NCBI RefSeq assembly: GCF_000193495.2
Contig: NZ_AP023410.1
Location: 310,001-374,000, forward strand
Direction of reading: 5' to 3'
Length of the DNA: 64,000 bases
From: Acetobacter aceti NBRC 14818
GTDB lineage: Bacteria > Pseudomonadota > Alphaproteobacteria > Acetobacterales > Acetobacteraceae
Shown here: piece by piece, positions 10,959 to 19,879 of the stretch
Layout: the number at the start of each line of letters is the position of its first letter
Numbering within the stretch: position 1 is the stretch's first letter
Made by a program: the position numbers and the translations under genes
The notes under the pieces: generated by a model
What the model saw: the letters and a program-made list of their open reading frames with translations, nothing else
What the model was told of the DNA's origin: nothing
The model's database searches: none

Positions 10959-12139
10959 TGCGCTGTAAACCACCGGCTGCCATAGCTGTTGCTGGGGTCA
11001 CGATAGACCGTGTGAACATGCAGGGTAGGGTCGCCACCCACGCCCTGTGGAGAGAACTCGATCCACAGATGTGGTCCCTGAATACGGTAATAGGACGAGC
11101 CATTGCGGTTGGGTTCATGTGTGGTCGGGCCACTCCATGCAAACCACGTCTCGTTCAGGGTGTCGCGGATTTCCTGCATATGAGGAGCGGCGTAGGTAGT
11201 GTTGATGATGCCTGCCCATTCCGTGATGACCTCCATCAGAAGAGCTTTCTGCTGTGTGGTCAGAGTCGAGCCTTTGATCCCTTCCGGGATGATGCTTTCT
11301 CCGTCATGTCCCGGACCCTGAACGAGATCCGCAACCTGATAGGGAAGGATGGCCTGCGCCCGCTGGGTGGCGCTCAGGCTGTTCAGAAATGCAAAAGCCT
11401 TGTCATTTTCGCCAGAGAGAACGCGAACGGTTTCATTGCCACGTTTGAACAGGGCTGGCTGGGCTCCTGTCAGGGTTGGAGTCATGGTGCCATGCGGACC
11501 GTCGATTACAATGTTCAGGCCCAGATGGTGGCCCCCGAACTGCACCATCCAGGGAGTGGTCTCAGAGGGTTCGCCCAATATGGCAATCGTATAGACGGCC
11601 TGACCTGAGGCAAAATGCGTTTCGGTCTCTGAAAGGGCCTGATCTGCTCCCATGATGTCCTGCACTTTCTGATAACCTTTGGCGCTCAGGAGTGTTTGCA
11701 GAAGATGGAACGCTGCGGCTTTCTGGTCCGGTGTCAGTTGCCCCATTTGAAGCCCCGGACGCAGCACATCGCTCACTGGGTAATTGGACCATATTCCGAC
11801 GCCATACTGTTCGCCGATAAAACCTTCCGGTGGGCCCATGCCCGGCCCACGCCTGACCGGTGCTTTGGCCTGTTCGCCAGTCACGGGAGCGACTGGCTGA
11901 TCCGGAGCCGTTCTGCGAAAACGGATGAGTGTGCCGAACTTTTTTTCGACAAAGGCGAACTGGACCTTTGGACGGCTGGCTGCGTCAAAGGTCGCCAGAA
12001 ACGCACGACCAGCGGTTACTGCTGCCGCTGTTGTGCTTTCTGGTGTTGAGGCTGACGAAAGGGCTGATGATGGTTTTTCTGCAAGGGCAGGGGAGGCAGC
12101 CAGAATAAGGCTGCCAATTAATAAAAAGCTTTTATGCAT
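10955..12139 (-). CDS. DUF3500 family exported protein
   Basis: A 394-residue protein with a Sec signal peptide (MHKSFLLIGSLILAASPALA). The mature part matches the DUF3500 pattern: VTAGRAFLATFDAASRPKVQFAF near the N-terminus, then WMVQFGGHHLGLNIV, TPTLTGAQPALF and the C-terminal YYRIQGPHLWIEFSPQG followed by HVHTVYRDP. The family is widespread but has no established biochemical role. The many conserved His residues (GGHHLG, HVH) could bind metal; that is inference. It lies between a Tat-exported hydrolase and an EF-hand protein and is coupled to the latter. Confidence 0.85.
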   Translation of the reverse strand: MHKSFLLIGSLILAASPALAEKPSSALSSASTPESTTAAAVTAGRAFLATFDAASRPKVQFAFVEKKFGTLIRFRRTAPDQPVAPVTGEQAKAPVRRGPGMGPPEGFIGEQYGVGIWSNYPVSDVLRPGLQMGQLTPDQKAAAFHLLQTLLSAKGYQKVQDIMGADQALSETETHFASGQAVYTIAILGEPSETTPWMVQFGGHHLGLNIVIDGPHGTMTPTLTGAQPALFKRGNETVRVLSGENDKAFAFLNSLSATQRAQAILPYQVADLVQGPGHDGESIIPEGIKGSTLTTQQKALLMEVITEWAGIINTTYAAPHMQEIRDTLNETWFAWSGPTTHEPNRNGSSYYRIQGPHLWIEFSPQGVGGDPTLHVHTVYRDPSNSYGSRWFTAQ

Positions 12140-12195
12140 CAGTGCATGTCCCGTTTTTTAAATCTATTGGCCACAAGAGTGCAGATCCTGAAGGT

Positions 12196-13677
12196 CTATG
12201 CCTTGGCCTGACTGAGCAGCCAGTCTCTTGCGGCCCTGATATGAAAAAACTTGCGTGCTGATCCCATGTGATCAACGCCCTGGAAGGTAAGGAACGTAAT
12301 GTTTCCTTTCTGTTCAAGATAACTGTTGATCTCCACAGTCAGTTTTTCCTGCTGGTCTATTGGAAAAATAAGCGCCGGATCGAGTGTTCCCTTGGGACGG
12401 ACGACCTTACCGCCAGCCTGCTCCCAGACGGGAATACATTTCTCGTTCCAGGGCGTGGCCTTGTCGTCTTCGGTTCCGGTAATGATCAGGACTTTCTGAT
12501 GCGCAAGAGGCGCCATGTCGGCGGGACGCTGCTGTCCGGCAATGATGAGACCGGCAGTGAAAGTTTGCGGATGTTTGGCCATAAGCCAGAGCGAGGTCAT
12601 CGCTCCCATGGACCAACCCGTGCAGTATACCCGTTTCGGGTCGATTTTCAGGACCTTGTCGGCACGGTCCGCCCGGTTGGGGTTTCCGTAATTCCATGTG
12701 TTGCTGAGAAGAGATTCGACAAGCCGCCCGGTATTTTCGACATCGAACGTATGTTCCCAGTAATCGTTCATCGTTGTGCGTTCGTAGCGGGGGGTGATCA
12801 CCACGCATTCATGTCTCGCCTGTTCTTCAGGCAGGCTCCAGATACTGGCGATACATTGTTCTGTCAGGGTCTGCGCGCACGTGCCGTCATAGCTCGTTCC
12901 CGAATGGGTCACGGCGAGCACGAGGGGATAGGATCTGTTTTCACCGCCTTTTTCCAGAAAGGATTTCGGCAGATAGATGCTGTATTCCAGCCATGCGGAA
13001 CGGGTGTCATCCCACCACCAGTGGCTCTGTTCCCAGTCATCGACCCCACGGATTGTGACGTTATTTCCCCTGTGACCTGCATTGGTCCAGAGCTTTCGGC
13101 TGGCGGCATAAACGGCACCGCTGGTGGTCCGGACGCTTTTGTTCTGGATCAGGGTCACCTTGTCGCTGTCCGTGGTCGGAAGGCTCAGGTCAGGATCGTG
13201 GGCGAATTCAGCAATGACATAACGTCCGGACGCACTTTTACGATCAGGACGCAGGCCCGGCTGATCACTTGTGTAAACCGCCATGACAGGGCGCTGCTGT
13301 GCGATGGCCGTCGTGTCGTTCTTGTTCGGCTCCTGCGGCATACCCGGGAAGAATCCTTTGGCGGCAGGAAAAACAGCCGCTGTGTAAGTGTCGGAGTGCA
13401 GGCTGGCCGGATCAATATTGACGTCATATTCGACGGCAATGCCGTAGACTTTTTCGCCGCCGCCCGTGACTTCACAGACTGCGCAGATACGCTGGATGCC
13501 GGGCTGTTTCTTTTCGTGGGGTCCGGGACCGTCTTCCATGTTGGAGGAGGCCGCCATGAAACCGCCGCCGGGATGATCCGCAGCGCTGGCGGTCCGGCTC
13601 GCGCCTATGGCCATGACTGAGACTGTGCCCGCCAGTGCTGCGCCGGCCACAAAATTTCGCCTCGACACTTCGGCCAT
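12196..13677 (-). CDS. Tat-exported alpha/beta hydrolase (esterase-like)
   Basis: A 493-residue protein with a twin-arginine signal (SRRNFVAGAALAGTVSVMA) directly at its N-terminus. The C-terminal half is an alpha/beta hydrolase resembling prolyl-oligopeptidase or polyhydroxyalkanoate-depolymerase-like esterases. The nucleophile is in GWSMG (Ser about 356), the acid is in GTEDDKAT (about 404-405) and the His is in GVDHMGS (about 470). The N-terminal 230 residues are less familiar and may cap the active site or bind substrate. ATG 13677 is chosen because GGATGGAG lies just upstream and it places the Tat motif at the start; ATGs at 13689 and 13737 are alternatives. First gene of the exported-protein operon. 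Confidence 0.82.
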   Translation of the reverse strand: MAEVSRRNFVAGAALAGTVSVMAIGASRTASAADHPGGGFMAASSNMEDGPGPHEKKQPGIQRICAVCEVTGGGEKVYGIAVEYDVNIDPASLHSDTYTAAVFPAAKGFFPGMPQEPNKNDTTAIAQQRPVMAVYTSDQPGLRPDRKSASGRYVIAEFAHDPDLSLPTTDSDKVTLIQNKSVRTTSGAVYAASRKLWTNAGHRGNNVTIRGVDDWEQSHWWWDDTRSAWLEYSIYLPKSFLEKGGENRSYPLVLAVTHSGTSYDGTCAQTLTEQCIASIWSLPEEQARHECVVITPRYERTTMNDYWEHTFDVENTGRLVESLLSNTWNYGNPNRADRADKVLKIDPKRVYCTGWSMGAMTSLWLMAKHPQTFTAGLIIAGQQRPADMAPLAHQKVLIITGTEDDKATPWNEKCIPVWEQAGGKVVRPKGTLDPALIFPIDQQEKLTVEINSYLEQKGNITFLTFQGVDHMGSARKFFHIRAARDWLLSQAKA

Positions 13678-14112
13678 GCTTTTCTCCATCCATTCAGACA
13701 GGCTGGAACGATCCTGTGATCCGACCTGATCAAACACTTATTGCAATTGTGTCGCATCTAGCCGTGATCGTGAAGTCTGAAAATCAGTAATGAGGTTTCC
13801 AGTTCCGGCCTATAGATCAACATAATCGGTTTTCTGAATGGGATTGCAAAATGCCAGAGTGTTTTGAGTGAATAATGAGGTTTTTTGTTATTGTCTGAAA
13901 AACTTGGAAACATGCGTGTCTGCCGAATGAAGTCGGCAAAAGACAGAGGATTACTGACATCACTGGCGAATTATTCAGTGCTCTTTGGTAACTTTAATGC
14001 TGTGCAATCAGGCTGTGTGATCGTGTCACAACAAAGCCGGGTATAGCGCTTTCAGAAAAAAAGTGTCTGGTGAGAGGCTTCCATGTCCGGACAGGGCTGG
14101 ATGAACCGGCAT
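13678..14112. other. intergenic region between glnD and the hydrolase operon
   Basis: A 435-bp stretch without a supported gene on either strand. It is AT-richer than its neighbours and must contain the promoter of the left-facing hydrolase operon and the 3' end of glnD transcription. A run of seven A residues at about 14058-14064 follows a weak GTCCGGAC palindrome near 14092 when read on the minus strand, but the geometry is poor for a terminator. No RNA gene was recognised. Confidence 0.5.
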
Positions 14113-17100
14113 TTATTCCGGTTCGTCCGCCGTCAGTTCGGGTTCATGAAAACCTGAATTGAGGCTTGCCTCAACCTTCTTCAATCCCGCCATCAGTCGA
14201 TCCCGGATTTTTTTCAGGCGGTTTTCGTCTGTCACCTTCATGCCCGACAGATCCTTGACGTAGAACACGTCAACGGCGCGCACGCCGTAGGTGGTGATGT
14301 GGGCGGAGTAGATCTGCAGACGCATCTCGTTCAGGGCGCTGGCGACGTCGTGAAGCAGACCGGGACGGTCACGTCCGTTGATTTCGATGACGGTGTGCGA
14401 GTTGGACGCACGATTGTCGATGACGACACGGGGCGGCACGTGAATGGCACGTGTGCGTGACAGAAGCTGGCCTGACGCGTTGGTTTTCGCAATCTCGGTA
14501 GCGATATCCAGCCGTCCGCTCAGCGCCCGTTCGGTGATGGAGAAGAGCTTCGTCAGACGATGCGGTTCGTCAAAGGCCTCGCCGGTCGCATCCTGAATCC
14601 AGAGCGTATCCAGCGCCATACCGTTGCTGAGCGTGTGAATACGGGCATCGACAATGGAAGCGCCCGCCAGCGCCATGGCGCCTGCGATCTGTGCGAACAG
14701 ACCGGGATGATCCTGCGTGTGGATCGTGACTTCCGTGACGCCGCGGGCAGGGAGAGGCTGGGTCTCGATCACGAATGGCGCGGACCGGGATTCTGCCTCC
14801 CGGATCAGGCGGGCATGACGCAGCAGCGTGTCCTGATCGAAGCAGAGCCAGTAACCGGCATAGCCCAGGTCGAGGAAGTGGTTGATGTCGGCCTGATTGA
14901 AGCCTTCTTCTTCCAGATTTTCCGCGATGATCGCCTTGCTGTGGGCCACGCGCATGTCGCGTTCGGGAGTGGCCAGACCGCCTTCCAGCACTTCGGCCAC
15001 ACGGGTGTAAAGTTCGCGCAGCAGCGTGGCTTTCCATGCGTTCCAGACGCGCGGGCTGACGGCCCGCATATCCACGATGGTCAGCAGCAGCAGCAGACGG
15101 AGACGTTCCGGGGACTGCACGACGTCAGCCACGTCCAGAATGGTCTTGGGATCGTCGATGTCACGCTGGAATGCCGTATGGCTGAGCAGGAGATGCTGAA
15201 GCACCAGCCATGAAACCGTTTCGGTCTCTTCGCTCGACATTCCGAGCCGGGGGCAGAGCTCCAGCGCCAGTTCCGAGCCAAGCTCCGAGTGGTCGCCGCC
15301 ACGTCCCTTGGCGATGTCATGCATCATGACCGACATGTAGAGCGCCCGGCGGGACTGGATGTCCCGCGCGAGGTCGTAGGCCACGGGAATCTCGTCCGCC
15401 ATCGTGCCTGTTTCGACGCAGCGGAGAATGCGCAGCGCCTCGATCGTATGCTCATCGACGGTGAAGATATGGTACGTGTCGAATTGCATCTGCCCGACGA
15501 TGCGCGACCAGTCCGGGATCAGCGCGCCCCAGAGGCCGCTTTCGTTGAGAATACGGAGCCAGTGGACATAGTCGAGGCGGCGCCCGTTATCGATTTCGAC
15601 CGGATGAGGCGCTTCCGCCGTCCGGACATCTGTGCGACTGGGGGCCGGTCGACGCGGCTTTGTCGTCGGTCGCTCGTCACACAGGAGCTCAAGGAAAATT
15701 TCGGAAGCGCGCGGGTCAGAGCGCAGGGTCGCGGCACGGCGCTCCCAGCGGATCAACTGCTGACGGGCGAGGGGATGAATCGGAACATGACGGCTGCGGG
15801 AGAGTTCGAGGATCTCGAACATCTTGATCGGCTCGTCATCGAAGGAGACGCCCTTGGCCGGAAGAATCTGACCATCGAGCAGGGTGAAGCCTGCCTCACG
15901 CATGGCGTCATCGGCCTTGAGCACATGGGCGGCCGCACCCAGTGCGATGCGCATGATGGTCGGCTCGAGAATGTGCGTCAGACGCATGACTTCCCGGACA
16001 GTCAGGAAGTAATGACGCATGAAGCGCTCAACACCATTCTGCCGTCCATGGCGCGTATAGCCCATGCGGCCACCGAGAACGGGCTGCATGTCGAAGGTCA
16101 GGCGATCTTCCCCACGACCGGCGACATAATGGAGATGAAAGCGGACGGTCCACAGGAAATCCCAGGACCGACGGGCGCGGGCAGCTTCCTGTTCGGTGAT
16201 GAAGCCGAGACGGGTGAATTCCGGGGCCAGAAGATCCGAGACATGGCGTGTGCCGAAGGTGTAGCGGCACATCCAGTAGAGCGTCTGCATATCGCGCAGA
16301 CCGCCCCGGCCTTCCTTGATGTTGGGCTCGACCAGATAGGGGCTTTCCCCGAAGCGGCGGTGACGCTCCGCGCGTTCCGCCCGTTTGTCGGTAATGAAGC
16401 GGGCTGATCCGGCTTCGACACAGGCGACGATGAAGCGCGCCTCGAACATGGCGAAGAGGCTGAAGCTGCCGACCAGCAGCCGCGCATCGAGCAGCGCCGT
16501 GCGGACGGTCGTATCGGCTTCCGCCTGTGCGATGCAGTCGGTGATCGAGCGGGTCGCGTGGCCGACTTTCAGACCAAGATCCCACAGGAAATACAGCACG
16601 TATTCCACAAGGGAGAGCACATCCTGCGAGGGCTCTTCGGGTGTCAGGAAAAGCAGGTCGATGTCGCTGAACGGCGCCAGCAGTTTTTTGCCATATCCGC
16701 CCGTGGCCGCGATGCTGATCTGATCAAGAAGCGCTTCCCCGCCGCCAAGCGCATTGGAGGCGAACACTACAAGGGAAGACACGAGTTCATCCGTAAAGGC
16801 GGCGAGCGCCTTGCCGGCCTGAACGCCTCTCAGTTCCCGCTTTTCGAAACGCTGCCGGACATCGGTCTGATACCGTCCGAGATGACGTCGGAAAATCGCC
16901 AGAGCGACATCACGATCCGCAACCTTGCCGTTTTTGCCAGCATGTTCAGCCAGTGCTTCCTGGAGCTGCAGCCCAAGGCTCTGCGGAGTCAGCGTGATTT
17001 CCAGAAGGTCATGGGACGCCGTATCAGGGATGTCTGACAGCACTGGATTGGTGATACCTTCGACCTTGAGACTGGGCATGATAGCGGAAGTGCTCGACAA
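14113..17100 (-). CDS. glnD: bifunctional PII uridylyltransferase / uridylyl-removing enzyme
   Basis: The nitrogen sensor that adds UMP to PII proteins, or removes it, in response to glutamine; 995 residues. The nucleotidyltransferase domain shows GGYGKKLLAPFSDIDLLFL (GGYG about 134-137, catalytic Asp pair in SDID about 145-148). A central HD domain has MMHDIAKGRGGDHSELG for deuridylylation. Two ACT domains end the protein (EVTIHTQDHPGLFAQIAGAM and VIEINGRDRPGLLHDVASAL). The longest frame starts with TTG at 17100; ATG at 17079 is also possible and neither has a strong ribosome site. It follows mutS by 16 bp on the same strand. Confidence 0.95.
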   Translation of the reverse strand: MSSTSAIMPSLKVEGITNPVLSDIPDTASHDLLEITLTPQSLGLQLQEALAEHAGKNGKVADRDVALAIFRRHLGRYQTDVRQRFEKRELRGVQAGKALAAFTDELVSSLVVFASNALGGGEALLDQISIAATGGYGKKLLAPFSDIDLLFLTPEEPSQDVLSLVEYVLYFLWDLGLKVGHATRSITDCIAQAEADTTVRTALLDARLLVGSFSLFAMFEARFIVACVEAGSARFITDKRAERAERHRRFGESPYLVEPNIKEGRGGLRDMQTLYWMCRYTFGTRHVSDLLAPEFTRLGFITEQEAARARRSWDFLWTVRFHLHYVAGRGEDRLTFDMQPVLGGRMGYTRHGRQNGVERFMRHYFLTVREVMRLTHILEPTIMRIALGAAAHVLKADDAMREAGFTLLDGQILPAKGVSFDDEPIKMFEILELSRSRHVPIHPLARQQLIRWERRAATLRSDPRASEIFLELLCDERPTTKPRRPAPSRTDVRTAEAPHPVEIDNGRRLDYVHWLRILNESGLWGALIPDWSRIVGQMQFDTYHIFTVDEHTIEALRILRCVETGTMADEIPVAYDLARDIQSRRALYMSVMMHDIAKGRGGDHSELGSELALELCPRLGMSSEETETVSWLVLQHLLLSHTAFQRDIDDPKTILDVADVVQSPERLRLLLLLTIVDMRAVSPRVWNAWKATLLRELYTRVAEVLEGGLATPERDMRVAHSKAIIAENLEEEGFNQADINHFLDLGYAGYWLCFDQDTLLRHARLIREAESRSAPFVIETQPLPARGVTEVTIHTQDHPGLFAQIAGAMALAGASIVDARIHTLSNGMALDTLWIQDATGEAFDEPHRLTKLFSITERALSGRLDIATEIAKTNASGQLLSRTRAIHVPPRVVIDNRASNSHTVIEINGRDRPGLLHDVASALNEMRLQIYSAHITTYGVRAVDVFYVKDLSGMKVTDENRLKKIRDRLMAGLKKVEASLNSGFHEPELTADEPE

Positions 17101-17116
17101 AAAAGCTAAAGGGTTC

Positions 17117-19837
17117 TCATTCTCTTACAGAAAGGCTCTGCGCTTCAAGCGTCAATTTACGCAGATCATACAATGCGGCAAGAGCTTCCCGGGGCGACAG
17201 GGAATCCGGATCACAATCCCTGATCGTATCAAGAATTTCTTCATATCTGGTAAAATCAGCTGCCGGTGCGGGTTCAGGCTCTTCTTCCGACACGCCGGAA
17301 GGAGGGTCGTCAAACAGCGGTAGCGGAGCTGGGCCGGTTGCATGGTCCTTTTCCAGCTCTTTAAGAAGTCGCGACGCACGATCCACAACAGGCATCGGCA
17401 CACCGGCCAGTTTTGCGACATGCACGCCCCAGCTTTTACGGGCTGATCCGGGGATAACCTCGTGCAGGAAAACCACCTGACCTTTCCAGTCCCTCACCGC
17501 CATGGTGTGGGGGGAAAGGCGGGGAAGGCTGCCCGAGAGTTCGGCAAGTTCGTGAAAGTGTGTTGCAAAAATGGTACGGCACCGCAGGGTGGAATGCATG
17601 GCCTCCAGCACGGCCCATGCGATGGAAAGACCATCCAGAGTCGAGGTGCCGCGTCCGATTTCATCGACGACAACCAGCGAGCGTGGACCAGCCTGATTGA
17701 GAATGGCCGCCGTTTCCGTCATCTCGACCATGAAGGTGGAGCGGCCACGGGCGAGATCATCCGCCGCGCCGACGCGGGAGAACAGCTTGTCTACGATGCC
17801 AATATGGGCGGATTTCGCGGGCACCGGCAGACCGGCCAGCGCGAGAATGACCGCCAATGCGTTCTGGCGCAGGAAAGTCGATTTACCGGCCATGTTGGGG
17901 CCAGTCAGCAGCATCACCCGGTGGTCCGGGGCAAGGGAACAACCGTTTGCCGTGAAGCGCACGCCAGAGCCCAGAGCAGCTTCCACGACCGGATGACGGC
18001 AGGCGGTCAGTGTAAACGCCTCGCTGTCGTCCACGGTGGCCCGGCACCATGTTTCCCCGACAGCGAGGGAAGCGCAGGACTGCATCACGTCGATAAACGC
18101 GAGGGCTCGGGCGAGTGGTGGAAGGTGTTCGTCTTCCAGAGCCTGATTGACGAGAAGCCCGAAAATCTGACGTTCACGGACCGAGGCGCGTTCCGCTGCT
18201 TCTGCAATGCGGGAGTCGAGTTCCGAAAGTTCTTCGGTCGAGAAGCGGGCGGCGGTTGTCGTGCCCTGACGGAAGCTGAGATCCTCGTTGGCGCGAAGCT
18301 TGGCCCCGGAGGCTGTCGGCACTTCAATCACATAGCCAAGCTGCGCATGGTGACGGATCTTCAGGCTCGCGACGCCAAAGCGCTGGGCATAGTCGTTCTG
18401 AAGTGTGGCGATGACACGGCGTGAGTCATCGCGGAGCGTGCGATAGGCGTCGAGTTCACCATCATAGCCGGTCGCAATGACACCGCCGTCATCAAGGCGT
18501 GCGGGAAGTTCATCCGCCAGCGCCCGGTCGAGTTCCGCAAGCAGCGTGTCACATTCACCCAGATGTTTCAGGGTTTTCGAGATCAGATCCGGCCTTGTGT
18601 CCGGTGCGATGATAGCTAGTTCTTCCGCGATCCTGTGGGCCGCAGTGACGCCATCACGCAGTGCAGCCAGATCGCGCGGCTGACCGCGTCCGAGCGAAAG
18701 CCGTCCGAGCGCCCGGTCTATGTCCGGCACGCCGCGCAGTGTCTGGCGCAGCAGTTCGACGCGAGGTGTGTCGCCTTTCAGCCAGTCCCAGCATGCCTGA
18801 CGGGCGCTGATCCTGTCCGGCAGCGTTAAAGGGGCTGCAATCCATGAAGCCAGCAGTCTTGCGCCGGGGGCGGTAGCCGTACGGTTTACGGCGGAGAAGA
18901 GAGTGTGCTCGCTGCTACCGTCGCGGGCGCGGAGAAGGTCGAGGCTGGCGCGTGTCGCCGGATCAAGGCCGAGGGTGTGACTATCTTCCTGCGGCACCGG
19001 ATGCGCCAGACGGGGCAGGGAACCAGCCTGTGATTTTCGGACATAATCGAGCGCCATGAGACCGGCGGCGGCCTCGGCGTCGCTGAAGGTGCCGAACGCA
19101 TCCAGACTGGCGACACCGAAGGCTTCCGCCAGACGGGTGCGGGCCGTATGTGCTGAAGGTGGTTGTTCGCCGGGAGCACGTCGTAGGTCGAAATCGCCGA
19201 GGTCACGATCTGGCGGGGCCAGAATTTCGGCGGGGTCGAGGCGGGCGAGCAGGTGACCGAGTTCCGCATCCGCGCAACGGGCTGTCTCAAACAGGCCAGT
19301 GGAAATGTCGATCCATGCCGCGCCCCATTCAACGGTGCCACGTCGGGCAGAATGCGCTGCGAGCGCCATCAGAAGATTGGAGCGACCGGGTTCGAGAAGT
19401 TCGTCCTCGGTCAGCGTGCCGGGGGTGACCAATCGCACGACTGCACGGGGCAGCGGGCCTTTCTGGGTGGCTTTCTTGCCGGGCAGTTTTGAAGGCGGTG
19501 TGGCTGTCTGCTCGGCGATGGCGACGCGGAATCCGCGCCGGATCAGGCGGGAGAGATAGGCCTGCGCCGCGCTGACCGGCACGCCGCACATGGAGATTGG
19601 CTCGCCACCATGCGAGCCGCGAGCCGTCAGGGCGATGTCGAGCGCGGCGGCGGCCGTGATCGCGTCATCAAAGAACAGTTCGTAGAAATCGCCCATCCTG
19701 AAGAACAGCAGGAAGTCGGGATTCTCTGCTTTCAGCGCGAACCATTGCGCCATGGCAGGCGACGCGCCTTCCGGGGAAAGGCGCTGCTTTTTGGAGGAGC
19801 GTGCTGTTGCGCCGGTCTTCTGATCGGTCGTTGCCAA
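17117..19837 (-). CDS. mutS: DNA mismatch repair protein MutS
   Basis: The 906-residue mismatch sensor that recruits MutL. The mismatch-binding domain has the Phe-X-Glu motif in FFRMGDFYELFFDDA, preceded by PAMAQWFALKAENPDFLL. The ATPase domain carries Walker A TGPNMAGKSTFLRQNALAVIL, Walker B SLVVVDEIGRGTSTLDGLS and FATHFHEL. The C-terminal region has the dimerisation helices (REALAALYDLRKL). The start is TTG at 19837 with GGAGA six bases upstream. The mutS-glnD pair is common in alphaproteobacteria. Confidence 0.97.
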   Translation of the reverse strand: MATTDQKTGATARSSKKQRLSPEGASPAMAQWFALKAENPDFLLFFRMGDFYELFFDDAITAAAALDIALTARGSHGGEPISMCGVPVSAAQAYLSRLIRRGFRVAIAEQTATPPSKLPGKKATQKGPLPRAVVRLVTPGTLTEDELLEPGRSNLLMALAAHSARRGTVEWGAAWIDISTGLFETARCADAELGHLLARLDPAEILAPPDRDLGDFDLRRAPGEQPPSAHTARTRLAEAFGVASLDAFGTFSDAEAAAGLMALDYVRKSQAGSLPRLAHPVPQEDSHTLGLDPATRASLDLLRARDGSSEHTLFSAVNRTATAPGARLLASWIAAPLTLPDRISARQACWDWLKGDTPRVELLRQTLRGVPDIDRALGRLSLGRGQPRDLAALRDGVTAAHRIAEELAIIAPDTRPDLISKTLKHLGECDTLLAELDRALADELPARLDDGGVIATGYDGELDAYRTLRDDSRRVIATLQNDYAQRFGVASLKIRHHAQLGYVIEVPTASGAKLRANEDLSFRQGTTTAARFSTEELSELDSRIAEAAERASVRERQIFGLLVNQALEDEHLPPLARALAFIDVMQSCASLAVGETWCRATVDDSEAFTLTACRHPVVEAALGSGVRFTANGCSLAPDHRVMLLTGPNMAGKSTFLRQNALAVILALAGLPVPAKSAHIGIVDKLFSRVGAADDLARGRSTFMVEMTETAAILNQAGPRSLVVVDEIGRGTSTLDGLSIAWAVLEAMHSTLRCRTIFATHFHELAELSGSLPRLSPHTMAVRDWKGQVVFLHEVIPGSARKSWGVHVAKLAGVPMPVVDRASRLLKELEKDHATGPAPLPLFDDPPSGVSEEEPEPAPAADFTRYEEILDTIRDCDPDSLSPREALAALYDLRKLTLEAQSLSVRE

Positions 19838-19879
19838 AACTGTCTCCGGAACTGTTTCTGTCAGAGGTAAAGGTTTCGC

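Noticed and set aside
12268..13620. 450-codon plus-strand frame opposite the Tat hydrolase
   Set aside because: Shadow of a GC-rich coding strand; the minus strand has the signal peptide and catalytic triad.
15289..16407. 372-codon plus-strand frame opposite glnD
   Set aside because: Shadow frame; glnD motifs run through the whole segment.
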